Position numbers and translations under genes: made by a program | The notes under the pieces: generated by a model | What the model was told of the DNA's origin: nothing | What the model saw: only the letters and a program-made list of their open reading frames with translations | Databases searched by the model: none | Assembly: GCF_002159835.1 (NCBI RefSeq) | Contig: NZ_NFJL01000006.1 | Coordinates: forward strand, 1 to 64,000 | DNA: 64,000 bases | Source: Blautia sp. An249 | GTDB lineage: Bacteria > Bacillota > Clostridia > Lachnospirales > Lachnospiraceae | Direction of reading: 5' to 3' | Part shown: piece by piece, positions 52,801 through 61,524 of the stretch | Layout of the letters: every line of letters begins with the position of its first letter | How positions within the stretch are numbered: the first letter of the stretch is position 1

Positions 52801-54296
52801 ATGAGTTATACAACCGTTTATGATGTGATTGTGTGCGGCGGCGGTACCTCCGGCGTGGCAGCGGCCATTTCAGCCGCCAGAACCGGATCGAAGACGCTCC
52901 TGGTGGAGCGGACCGGGGTACTGGGCGGCCAGATGAGTCTTTCCGGACCTCCGGGTTTCGCATACGCCAGACTTTTTAATCCTCAGGGGAAAAGAGATAT
53001 TGGAGGAATTGTAGAAGAAACTTATCAGCGGCTGTACCGCAGCGGACACGCCCTTCCCCACCTGCGGTATCCCATCCGGGAAAAGGCCGGCTACGGATTT
53101 TCTTATGTGGATCCGGACTGGTGGGTGGATCTGATCTTCACCATGATGGAGGAAGAAGGGGTTCAGCTTCTGCTGGATTCCTTAGTGGTAGGGGTTACCA
53201 AAGAAGAAAATAAGGTTACAGGCATTGTGGTTGAAAATGCCAATGGGAGAAATGAGATTGCAGGTAGAGTGGTCATTGACTGTACCGGCGAGGGCTATGT
53301 GGCCATACAGGCAGGATGTGAAATAACAGTGTGCCAAGGGACGAAGTGCAGCCCCATACTTTGGCATTTACCGTGGACGGGGTGGACTGGGAACGGCTTT
53401 TACAGTACATCCGCACCCATCCGCAGCAGTTTTCCTTTAAGCAGTTAATCTTCCCTCTGGAAGATGCCAATACCAGAGAAGATGTGGAAGAGATGTACAG
53501 AAACTGTTACGACATTAAAGAACTGGGAGAGATCATGGGCTTTTATGAGCTTCGTGACATAGCTTTTAAAAACGGTGACTGGCATCCTTATTCCGGAGCA
53601 GGATTTTTCCTGACGCCTAAAGAGGGCGGACATATTCAGGCTCATTTCCAGCATTCCTCCCAGGTGGATCACGCAGTGGCGACCGACGCCTGGGATTTAA
53701 CCAGATGCAATATTGAGTGCCGGAAACAGAACCGGATTGCCTGGAGATTTTTCAAAAACTATGTGCCCGGTTTTGAAAACGCCTATATTACGAAAACCTG
53801 CACTGAGCTGAGACTGAGGGAAGGCCCCAGGATTGTGGGAGATTATATGCTGACCAGAGACGATGTTGCAGAGTGCAGACAGTTTGAAGATACCATCGGA
53901 AAATCGTCTTTCAAAGCAGGGGGCTACCATGTGGCTTCTATGGATACCTTAAATCATGTGGCCGTAGTGGGGAATGAAGACCGCAAGGACAATATCCAGT
54001 TTAAAAGCGATCTGGCCATTCCCAAAGACGGTGGGTCTTATGATATTCCGTATCGCTGTCTGGTGCCTCAGAAAGTGGAGAACCTGCTGGCAGCAGGAAA
54101 ATGTGTATCTACGGATCGGCCTGCTTATTTAAGGTACCTGCACCAGACCATGGTCACCGGACAGGCGGCCGGAACGGCGGCAGGATTATGCGTACAAAGA
54201 GGAATCACCCCCAGGGAGCTGGAAAAAGATGTGAAAGAGCTTCAGAAGCGGCTTCTTGACCAGGGAGCCATTCTCTTTGAATGCCCGGACAGGTAA
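52801..54296 (+). pseudogene. FAD-dependent oxidoreductase gene with one frameshift
   Basis: The first frame (from ATG 52801) has the dinucleotide motif VIVCGGGTSGVAAAISAARTG, then GVLGGQMSLSGPPGF, as in the FAD_oxidored family. Near 53325-53331 the frame changes: GTGTG precedes CCAAGG, and only loss of TG (or gain of one base) would continue the protein into DEVQPHTLAFTVDGVDWERL. From there the second frame runs to 54296, ending PYRCLVPQKVENLLAAGKC, then the FAD-fold tail. The joined protein is near 498 aa. A dinucleotide slip is likely; sequencing error or strain-level mutation cannot be told apart. Confidence 0.8.
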
Positions 54297-54311
54297 GAAA
54301 GGGGAAGAACC

Positions 54312-54911
54312 ATGGAGCAGAAGACAAAGAGGGAACGGGTTGTAATAGGTATCAGCGGCGCCAGCGGAATGGCCGTGGCCCATTACATTCTGAAAGTCTT
54401 AAGGGAAAAGCCGGAAATCGAGACTCATCTGGTGGTATCGGAAAGCGCCAGGCTGACCATACAGACGGAATTAAACAGCAGCTTACAGGAGTTGGAAGAC
54501 CTGGCAGATGTGGTTCATGATATTCATAAGATGAGCGCTTCCATTGCCAGCGGGTCTTTCCCGGTAAAGGGAATGATTGTAGTCCCCTGCAGCATGAAGA
54601 CAGCAGCAGGGATTGCAGGCGGCTATACGGACAACCTACTGTTAAGGGCTGCAGACTGCATGATAAAGGAGCGAAGAAGGCTGGTGCTGGTGGTAAGAGA
54701 GTGTCCTTTTAGTCCCATTCATCTAAGAAATCTGACCTTTCTGGCAGAATGCGGCGTGGATATTCTGCCCATGGTAATGACCTTCTATAACGGGCCTCAG
54801 ACCATTGAGGATATGGTGATACATATAGCTTCCAAAGCCCTGGAACGTCTGGGGATTGATTCGGGATCCTACAGGCGCTGGGGAGATACGATACAAGAGG
54901 GCTTGGCTTAG
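54312..54911 (+). CDS. ubiX: Flavin prenyltransferase (UbiX/Pad1 family)
   Basis: The 199-aa protein has the FMN-binding GISGASGMAVAHYIL, VVSESARLTIQTEL, the VVPCSMKTAAGIAGGYTDNLLLRAADC block and RRLVLVVRECPFSPIHLRN, all diagnostic of UbiX. It joins a dimethylallyl group to FMN to make the prenylated FMN needed by UbiD-type decarboxylases. The UbiD gene lies 1.2 kb downstream in the same operon, and an LpdD-like gene lies in the coregulated operon. GGGGAAG precedes the start at 54312. Confidence 0.95.
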   Translation: MEQKTKRERVVIGISGASGMAVAHYILKVLREKPEIETHLVVSESARLTIQTELNSSLQELEDLADVVHDIHKMSASIASGSFPVKGMIVVPCSMKTAAGIAGGYTDNLLLRAADCMIKERRRLVLVVRECPFSPIHLRNLTFLAECGVDILPMVMTFYNGPQTIEDMVIHIASKALERLGIDSGSYRRWGDTIQEGLA

Positions 54912-54929
54912 AAAGAAAGGAAGAAGGCA

Positions 54930-56087
54930 ATGAATTTACAGAGTTTTTCAGTAAAACAGGATATTCTGTTTGGCATAGGGGCAGTTGCCAAGCTGCCGGA
55001 GAAAATGAAAGAATTAAAAGGAAAGAAAGCCCTGTTGGTTTCTGATCCCGGTTTGATTGAAGCAGGAACCACAGGAAAAATTGAGAAGATCTTAAAGGAT
55101 GCGGGGATCGATTATGCGGTTTTCAGCCATATTGAGCCGGATCCGGGATGCTGGATTGTTCATGAGTGCCGGGATCGGATCATGGAGGAAAACTGCGATA
55201 TTTTAGTGGCCCTGGGAGGCGGAAGCGCCATGGACACGGCCAAAAGCGCGTCCATCATCGGATATACGGGAAAGAGGATTCATGATTACTGGGGCTATTA
55301 TAAACCCGTGGACAATGAGACAATTCCGGTAATTGCGATCCCCACCACAGCAGGAACAGGATCAGAAGTGACCAGAAACACGGTGATTACCGATGAAGAG
55401 CATTACAAAATGGTTATCTTAAACGATAAGATGCTGCCGGAAGTGGCTCTTCTGGATCCGGAGATGATTATGACCTGTCCCGTATCTGTAGCAGCCGCCA
55501 GCGGGCTGGATGCTATGATTCATGCTGTAGAGTGTTATTTAAGCGATTTGGCAACTCCCTTTTCCGATGCTGTGGCAGAAAAAGCCATGGAACTCATTGG
55601 CCCGGCTCTGCCCCGTTTTGTAGCAAACCGAAAGGACGTACAGGCAGCCAGTGATATGCTGATGGGAAGTACCCTGGCCGGAATCACCCTGTCTTTATGT
55701 CTGCCCACCCAGGCTCACGCCTTATCCCATCCTCTGACGGGATATTACGGGATTTCTCATGGTATGGCAAACGCCATGCTGTTCCCCACAACCATGGAAT
55801 TTAATGCCCTTGCAGATCGGGGAAAATATAAAAAGATTTATAATCTCCTTCGCACAGGACATCCCTATACAGAAGACTTCGAAACAGAAATGCTTATTGA
55901 CTATCTGAAGGAATTGAACAGAAAGCTGGGACTGCCGAAAAATTTAAGCGAGATGGGTGTGGATGAGTCTCATATGGAAGAGATGTTAAAGGACGCCCAG
56001 AGGACGAAGATCTGGGAACACTGTCCCAGGACAACCTCTGTAAAAGAGATGGAAATGCTGTATAAAAAAGCCCTTTACCGGGAGTGA
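54930..56087 (+). CDS. Iron-dependent alcohol dehydrogenase
   Basis: The 385-aa enzyme has the NAD(P) motif ALGGGSAMDTAKSAS, TTAGTGSEVTRNTVI, and the metal-binding histidines in DAMIHAVECYLSD, QAHALSHPLTGYYGISHGMANAM. This is the group III alcohol dehydrogenase family (PF00465). It would oxidise an alcohol to an aldehyde, or the reverse, alongside the ALDH encoded 2.5 kb downstream. The start at 54930 follows GGAAG. Its last bases overlap the UbiD start region, consistent with one transcript. Confidence 0.93.
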   Translation: MNLQSFSVKQDILFGIGAVAKLPEKMKELKGKKALLVSDPGLIEAGTTGKIEKILKDAGIDYAVFSHIEPDPGCWIVHECRDRIMEENCDILVALGGGSAMDTAKSASIIGYTGKRIHDYWGYYKPVDNETIPVIAIPTTAGTGSEVTRNTVITDEEHYKMVILNDKMLPEVALLDPEMIMTCPVSVAAASGLDAMIHAVECYLSDLATPFSDAVAEKAMELIGPALPRFVANRKDVQAASDMLMGSTLAGITLSLCLPTQAHALSHPLTGYYGISHGMANAMLFPTTMEFNALADRGKYKKIYNLLRTGHPYTEDFETEMLIDYLKELNRKLGLPKNLSEMGVDESHMEEMLKDAQRTKIWEHCPRTTSVKEMEMLYKKALYRE

Positions 56088-56092
56088 CGCCT

Positions 56093-57565
56093 ATGAAAAA
56101 AATAGAAGATTTGCGTTCTGCTATAGAAGTATTAAAGACTGTGCCGGGACAATACCAGGAGACGTATGTTCCGGCAGAACCCCATGCAGAGATTTCCGGA
56201 ATCTATCGGTATGTGGGCGCCGGCGGTACGGTAAAAAGACCCACTAAAACAGGCCCGGCCCTGCTGTTTCATAACGTAAAAGGACATGAAGATGCGAAAG
56301 TGCTGATTGGCCTGCTGGCTTCCAGAGAACGGGTGGCTCTTCTTTTGCAGGATCGGCCGGAGCATCTGGGATTTTTATTAAAAGAAGCGGTACAAAACCC
56401 GATACCGCCTGTACTGACAGATTCCGGGGACGCCCCCTGTCATCAGGTGGTGCACTATGCCTGGGAAGAAGGATTTGACATCCGCAGACTGATTCCGGCG
56501 CCGACCAATACCCCGGAAGACGCAGGCCCCTACATTACCATGGGGATGTGCTATGCCTCTGATGTGGAGACCAAAGAGTCGGATATTACCATTCATCGTC
56601 TGTGTCTCCAGGATAAAGACTTAATTTCCATGTATTTCGTACCGGGAGCCAGACACCTTGGGGCATTCCGGGAGAAGGCGGAAGCATTGGGCAAACCCCT
56701 GCCCATTTCCATCAGCATCGGTGTGGATCCGGCAATCGAAATCGCCTCCTGTTTCGAGCCGCCCACAACCCCTATGGGATACAATGAACTGGGAGTGGCA
56801 GGGGCTATCCGCAAAGAAGGAGTAAAGCTGACTGACTGCCTTACCATAGAGGAAAAATGCATTGCCAATGCAGAGTATGTGATTGAAGGGGAACTGCTTC
56901 CCAACACCTATGTGCGGGAAGATCAGAATACCAATACGGGTAAAGCCATGCCGGAATTTCCCGGCTATACAGGAGCTGCCAATCCCAAGGTGCCCCTGAT
57001 TAAAGTAAAGGCAGTAACCCACCGGAAAAATCCCATTATGCAGACCTGCATCGGCCCCAGTGAAGAGCATGTAAATATGGCCGGAATCCCCACGGAAGCC
57101 AGTATTATTCAGATGGTGGAACGAGCCATGCCGGGAAGGCTGAAAAACGTCTACTGCCATTCTTCCGGAGGAGGAAAATATATGGCCATTCTTCAGTTTG
57201 AGAAGAAATCACCAAGCGATGAAGGAAGACAAAGGCAGGCGGCGCTTCTGGCTTTTTCTGCTTTTTCCGAATTAAAGCATATTATTTTAGTGGATGAAGA
57301 TGTGGATCCCTTTGATACCAATGATGTATTATTTGCCTTAAATACCCGTTACCAGGGGGATGTGGATACGATTTTTATTCCGGGCGTGCGCTGTCACCCC
57401 CTGGATCCTTCCCAGAGAACGTATTACAATCCTTGTCTTCGAGATCAGGGGATTTCCTGTAAGACTATCTTTGACTGTACCGTTCCCTATGAACTAAAAG
57501 ACAAGTTTATCCGTTCCCGGTTTTTAGAACTGGATCCCACCCACTGGGTACCGGAGAAAGGATAA
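56093..57565 (+). CDS. UbiD-family prenylated-FMN decarboxylase
   Basis: I take ATG 56093, after GGGAG; GTG 56084 is an alternative. The 490-aa enzyme has AGPYITMGMCYASD, HRLCLQDKDLISMYFVPG with the catalytic arginine region, SISIGVDPAIEIASCF, GYNELGVAGAIRKEGV and PNAEYVIEGELLPNTY with the ExxxE residues that act with the cofactor. It decarboxylates (or carboxylates) unsaturated or aromatic acids. UbiX supplies the cofactor, and the LpdD-like protein may assist. Aromatic hydroxy acids are a possible substrate class, but the gene alone does not tell which. Confidence 0.93.
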   Translation: MKKIEDLRSAIEVLKTVPGQYQETYVPAEPHAEISGIYRYVGAGGTVKRPTKTGPALLFHNVKGHEDAKVLIGLLASRERVALLLQDRPEHLGFLLKEAVQNPIPPVLTDSGDAPCHQVVHYAWEEGFDIRRLIPAPTNTPEDAGPYITMGMCYASDVETKESDITIHRLCLQDKDLISMYFVPGARHLGAFREKAEALGKPLPISISIGVDPAIEIASCFEPPTTPMGYNELGVAGAIRKEGVKLTDCLTIEEKCIANAEYVIEGELLPNTYVREDQNTNTGKAMPEFPGYTGAANPKVPLIKVKAVTHRKNPIMQTCIGPSEEHVNMAGIPTEASIIQMVERAMPGRLKNVYCHSSGGGKYMAILQFEKKSPSDEGRQRQAALLAFSAFSELKHIILVDEDVDPFDTNDVLFALNTRYQGDVDTIFIPGVRCHPLDPSQRTYYNPCLRDQGISCKTIFDCTVPYELKDKFIRSRFLELDPTHWVPEKG

Positions 57566-57568
57566 GAG

Positions 57569-58534
57569 ATGACGAGAAAAGATAATGTAAAGCTGGTGAT
57601 GGAGCACAAAAAACCTTTATGGACGCCCAATCTGTTTACAGATATTGATATGGCTCTTCAGTCAGCGGTTATGGAACGGTATGAAGGCCGTGAGACAGGT
57701 AAAGATGAATTCGGAGTAACTTATCAGTACAACGAAGAAGCCAGAGGTCCCGTGCAGGTTCCGGGGGACCGGGTGGTAAAGGATATTGAGAACTGGAGAG
57801 AGTATGTGACCTTTCCCGATGTGGAAAACAGGGACTGGGAAGCTGCCGCAGCCAGAGATACGGCAGGCTGGGATCGGGAGAACAAATTCACCATTGTCCA
57901 GATGTTTAACGGAATGTTTGAGCGTTCCCATCTTCTGATGGGATATGAAGATACCCTGTGCGCGCTGCTGACAGATCCGGAGATTATGGAAGAATTTTAT
58001 ACGGAATTTGTGGACTACCGGATCTCAATGATACGGAAGATTGCGCAGTATTATAAGCCGGATGCCATTATGATCTTCGATGATTACGCGGCTAAGGATG
58101 CGCTGATGATGTCTGCGGAGACCTGGCGGAAGATTTTTAAGAAGCAGCTGAAACGTCTGATTGATGCGGCCCATGACTGCGGAATGTACTATATTCTTCA
58201 TTGCTGCGGGTATCTCAGGCCTCTTCTGGAGGATTTTATTGAGATTGGAGCGGACGCCGTTCATCCGGTACAGGGAGAAAATAATCCCCAGGAGCTGAAA
58301 GCAAAGTATGGAGATCAGATTTGTTTCTGCGGATGCTACAACAATATCCGTATCCTGGATCGGGAGGGAGTTACAGAAGAAGAAATCAAAGAGGAGGTTC
58401 GCCATATCATGGAGGATATTGCCCCCGGCGGCGGATTCATTGCCTGGAGTTCCTTCTTCTGCCAGAAGCCAGAGCTTTACCGCCGGGAGATTCAAAAATA
58501 CATAGACAAGGAGAAACAGGATATACACACTTAA
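57569..58534 (+). CDS. Uroporphyrinogen decarboxylase-domain protein (methyltransferase-like)
   Basis: The 321-aa protein has the URO-D fold: VQMFNGMFERSHLLMGYED, a DAIMIFDDYAAKDALMMS block and the Zn-type residues in LHCCGYL and FCGCYNN. Such proteins include MtaA-like and O-demethylase methyltransferases that pass methyl groups to corrinoid proteins, as well as members of unknown function. No corrinoid protein gene is present in the window. Placed right after UbiD (3 bases apart), it may act on the same aromatic or methoxylated compound, or have a new role. GAGAAAGGA precedes ATG 57569. Confidence 0.8.
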   Translation: MTRKDNVKLVMEHKKPLWTPNLFTDIDMALQSAVMERYEGRETGKDEFGVTYQYNEEARGPVQVPGDRVVKDIENWREYVTFPDVENRDWEAAAARDTAGWDRENKFTIVQMFNGMFERSHLLMGYEDTLCALLTDPEIMEEFYTEFVDYRISMIRKIAQYYKPDAIMIFDDYAAKDALMMSAETWRKIFKKQLKRLIDAAHDCGMYYILHCCGYLRPLLEDFIEIGADAVHPVQGENNPQELKAKYGDQICFCGCYNNIRILDREGVTEEEIKEEVRHIMEDIAPGGGFIAWSSFFCQKPELYRREIQKYIDKEKQDIHT

Positions 58535-58549
58535 AGAGAGGGAAAGTGT

Positions 58550-60055
58550 ATGAAAATGTTGATAAACGGAAGGAAAACCGAAAGCAGAAGTGGAAAACTC
58601 ATCCCCGTAACCAACCCGGTAACAGGAGAGGTGCTGGATACCGTTTTCCAGGCAGGGGAAGAGGAGATGGAAGAAGCTCTGGAGGCATCTGTCCATGGCT
58701 TCCGGCGGTGGAGGGCCGTTCCTTTAAAGGAAAAAGAGAAAATCTTTCAGAAGTTTTATCAGCTTCTGGAAGAACCGGAGAAAAAGAGAGAGATTCTTTC
58801 TGTTTTAATAAAAGAGAGCGGGAGCAGCATCCGCAACGGGCTCTTTCAGTACCAGGGGATGCCGGAGATTTTTAAGGGGTATCTGGAATCGGCCAAAAGG
58901 TATCTTGGTTCTGTACTGGTTCCGGGGACAGAAGCCGGCCATGACGGAAAGACGGAGAAAGATTTACAGATGGTCATTTATGAGCCGGTGGGAACCGTAT
59001 TTTCCATTGTACCCTTTAATGCGCCTCTTATGCTGTTTGCCTATAAAGTGGCTCCGGCTCTGGCTGCAGGCTGTGCTGTCATTGTAAAGCCGCCCACCAG
59101 CAATCCTCTGGCCCTAATGAAGGTGGTGGAGCTTTTGTGGGAAGCCGGAATTCCCGGAGATGTGCTCCAGGTGGTGACAGGAAGCGGATCCGTTATTGGA
59201 GATCGGATGGTATCTGATAAGCGGATTCAGGCGGTATCCCTGACCGGAAGTACAGAAGTGGGACTTCATGTGGCACAGACCATGGCAAAGCGTCTGGCGC
59301 CCTGTGCACTGGAACTGGGCGGCAACGATCCATTTCTGGTATTGGAGGATGCGGATATAAAGGCTGCGGTACGGGATGCGGCATTCTGGCGGATGAATTC
59401 CGCCGGGCAGGTATGTATTGCACCTAAACGGTTCCTCGTGCATCGTTCGGTAAAAGATGATTTTATCCAGGGCGTTCTCTCCTTTGTAAAAACCATCGAA
59501 ATGGGATTTGATTTGGATGTGGATGCAGAGCTGGAAAAATATCTTGCCACTGATTTTTCCAGATTTGCCGGAGATCACATGGTGATGAACAGCCTAATCT
59601 CCGAAGAAGCAGCTATCCGGGTGGAAGAGCAGGTGAAAAAGACTCTGGAACAGGGAGCAAAACTGGCTGTTGGAGGAAAACGGCGGGGAAGTTTCTATGA
59701 GCCTACTGTTCTGACAGAGGTAACGAAAGACATGGATGTAATGAAGGATATGGAGATCTTCGGCCCGGTAATGCCCGTCTGTGTATTTGATACTATAGAA
59801 GAGGCCGTTGCCATTGCCAACCAGAGCAGCTTTGGGCTGTCCGGATGTGTTTTCACACGAGACTGGAAGAAGGGAATGGAGATTGCCGGAAAGATAGAAT
59901 CGGGAACTGTGGTGGTAAACGGGACGGGAACTTATCGGAATATGATGCAGCCCTTCGGCGGATGGAAGTTAAGCGGACAGGGAAAAGAGGGATTCTTTAC
60001 TTTGGGAGAAGTAATGGAATCAAAAAATATTGTACTGAAAGGATTTCTGGAATAA
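58550..60055 (+). CDS. NAD(P)-dependent aldehyde dehydrogenase
   Basis: The 501-aa ALDH has FNAPLMLFAYKVAPALAAGC, the catalytic glutamate in CALELGGNDPFLVLEDAD, the nucleophilic cysteine in NSAGQVCIAPKRFLVH, and the C-terminal EIFGPVMPVCVFD and MQPFGGWKLSGQGKEG motifs. It oxidises an aldehyde to an acid, or to a thioester in the CoA-acylating subfamily; the choice is not readable. It ends the operon at a strong terminator. The Fe-ADH upstream could supply its aldehyde. GAGGGAAAGTGT precedes the ATG. Confidence 0.93.
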   Translation: MKMLINGRKTESRSGKLIPVTNPVTGEVLDTVFQAGEEEMEEALEASVHGFRRWRAVPLKEKEKIFQKFYQLLEEPEKKREILSVLIKESGSSIRNGLFQYQGMPEIFKGYLESAKRYLGSVLVPGTEAGHDGKTEKDLQMVIYEPVGTVFSIVPFNAPLMLFAYKVAPALAAGCAVIVKPPTSNPLALMKVVELLWEAGIPGDVLQVVTGSGSVIGDRMVSDKRIQAVSLTGSTEVGLHVAQTMAKRLAPCALELGGNDPFLVLEDADIKAAVRDAAFWRMNSAGQVCIAPKRFLVHRSVKDDFIQGVLSFVKTIEMGFDLDVDAELEKYLATDFSRFAGDHMVMNSLISEEAAIRVEEQVKKTLEQGAKLAVGGKRRGSFYEPTVLTEVTKDMDVMKDMEIFGPVMPVCVFDTIEEAVAIANQSSFGLSGCVFTRDWKKGMEIAGKIESGTVVVNGTGTYRNMMQPFGGWKLSGQGKEGFFTLGEVMESKNIVLKGFLE

Positions 60056-60080
60056 GAGTTCTGAAAGCCCCTCATATATA

Positions 60081-60121
60081 AAAAATAAGGTTTTTGCAAT
60101 TCCTGCAAAAACCTTATTTTT
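60081..60121. terminator. Strong bidirectional terminator ending the UbiD operon
   Basis: AAAAATAAGGTTTTTGCA (60081-60098) and its exact complement (60104-60121) form an 18-bp stem. It ends the plus-strand operon and the convergent DUF3100-type genes. Confidence 0.9.
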
Positions 60122-60161
60122 ATGAATGTTTCTTATTGTGCGTAAGATAACAGTGAGGTGG

Positions 60162-60650
60162 TTAGATGATTCCCTGTGCGCTTAAGATAATCTGAGCGAT
60201 CAGGGCAGATCCCACATAAGTACCAATCATAACGAAGATAGCGACAACGATACCTCTCCATCCGATTTTCTTGAATTCCAGCCAGTCTTTACCCATGGAT
60301 ACACCGGCGTAAGCCAGTACAGGAGTAACGGAAGGAAGCAGGCCGATTTTATTTACCTGTTCCGCCACATAAGCTCCGGTGGGGCTGTAAGGCATACCCA
60401 GTATAATACCGATAAAGGTGATATAAATAATCGTCGGAATTTTCGGGAAAACGGCATTTAACAGGGTGCTTACAATCGCAATTGCGAAAAGAATTAACAT
60501 TCCGGGAAGTCCGTCCAGGATGGAAACGAAGGTATCCGGATTTCCGTCGGTTATAGTATTAATGGTATTTCCGATTAAGCTGATTACAGCAGAGATTGCC
60601 AGAATTAGGACGAACTCTGCTACTTTGTCCATTGTAAGTTTTTTCTCCAT
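60162..60650 (-). CDS. Small membrane protein, partner of DUF3100 protein
   Basis: The 162-aa protein has four to five hydrophobic segments (FVLILAISAVISLIG, GMLILFAIAIVSTLL, GIVVAIFVMIGTYVG). A loop TPVLAYAGVSMGKDWLEFKKIGW lies between. It starts 15 bases after the DUF3100 gene and looks like the second half of the same transport system, with the same phase and AGGAGG-type site. The two genes could be one gene in other genomes. It ends close to the terminator at 60081. Confidence 0.7.
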   Translation of the reverse strand: MEKKLTMDKVAEFVLILAISAVISLIGNTINTITDGNPDTFVSILDGLPGMLILFAIAIVSTLLNAVFPKIPTIIYITFIGIILGMPYSPTGAYVAEQVNKIGLLPSVTPVLAYAGVSMGKDWLEFKKIGWRGIVVAIFVMIGTYVGSALIAQIILSAQGII

Positions 60651-60664
60651 ACTGATTCCTCCTG

Positions 60665-61471
60665 TCAGGCTTTTTTCTTGCGGCTAAAGAGTGGTTCCAG
60701 TTTCCGGTAAAGGAAGTTACACATGGGAAGACCGATAAATACAGTCATCACAATACCGTCTGCGTTGGAAAGTACGTTACTGGTTCCGGCGTAAGCGGTA
60801 ATCTGTTCTGCCATTTCCGGAAATGCAGAAACTAAAGAGGCAGAAGAAGCTGCCATCATACTTCCGCTTCCTACACCGCAGGCCATTGCCAGAGCATAAG
60901 GATGAAGCAGGCCGGTAGCGCCCAGAGCGCTGGCCATGATACCCATGAAAATGGTACCAACTAAAGTTCCTACGACATAAACGGTCATGACACCACGGCC
61001 TTCCGGAGAATCCAGACCGTATTTGGATGCGATGTATCCTACGTTTGGTTCCCGGCAGATGGAATGAGTCATACCAACTGCTTCTCTCTTAAATCCAAGA
61101 AGAAGAGCGAAAGGAAGAGCCAGAATAATGGTTCCCAGGTTTCCGAATTCCTGAAGAATCAGCGCAGGGCCGGCTGCCAGTACCTGGGGAAGCTGCGTAC
61201 CGCTGGTAACGGCAACTTTTGCCAGAAAGATACCGATTGCAATAATAACAAATTTGCTGGACAGAACGGACTGTTCCTTTTTTACAATTTTTACCGGTTT
61301 TGTCAGATAGAGAATCAGACTCACTACCATGGCAAAAAGCATGGGAAGGAACATGATACTTCCTGTAGATACAGGAATAGAAATCGTATTTACTGCTTCA
61401 CATAGAAGAACAACCACACAAATGACCAGATGGAAAGGCCAGTTCTTTAATATATTTTTCGTATTTTCCAT
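60665..61471 (-). CDS. DUF3100-family membrane protein
   Basis: The 268-aa protein has about seven hydrophobic segments and the family-like blocks NTISIPVSTGSIMFLPML, REPNVGYIASKYGLDSPEGRG and ALAMACGVGSGSMMAASSASL. DUF3100 proteins are thought to be transporters; genes for M20 amidohydrolases are often next to them. Here the M20 gene lies 54 bases upstream, so the pair probably imports or exports an amide or its acid product. AGGAGAT precedes its ATG. Confidence 0.75.
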   Translation of the reverse strand: MENTKNILKNWPFHLVICVVVLLCEAVNTISIPVSTGSIMFLPMLFAMVVSLILYLTKPVKIVKKEQSVLSSKFVIIAIGIFLAKVAVTSGTQLPQVLAAGPALILQEFGNLGTIILALPFALLLGFKREAVGMTHSICREPNVGYIASKYGLDSPEGRGVMTVYVVGTLVGTIFMGIMASALGATGLLHPYALAMACGVGSGSMMAASSASLVSAFPEMAEQITAYAGTSNVLSNADGIVMTVFIGLPMCNFLYRKLEPLFSRKKKA

Positions 61472-61524
61472 AAGATCTCCTTTTCCTCATATAAAATCTT
61501 TATCAGATAGTTATAAAATAATAA

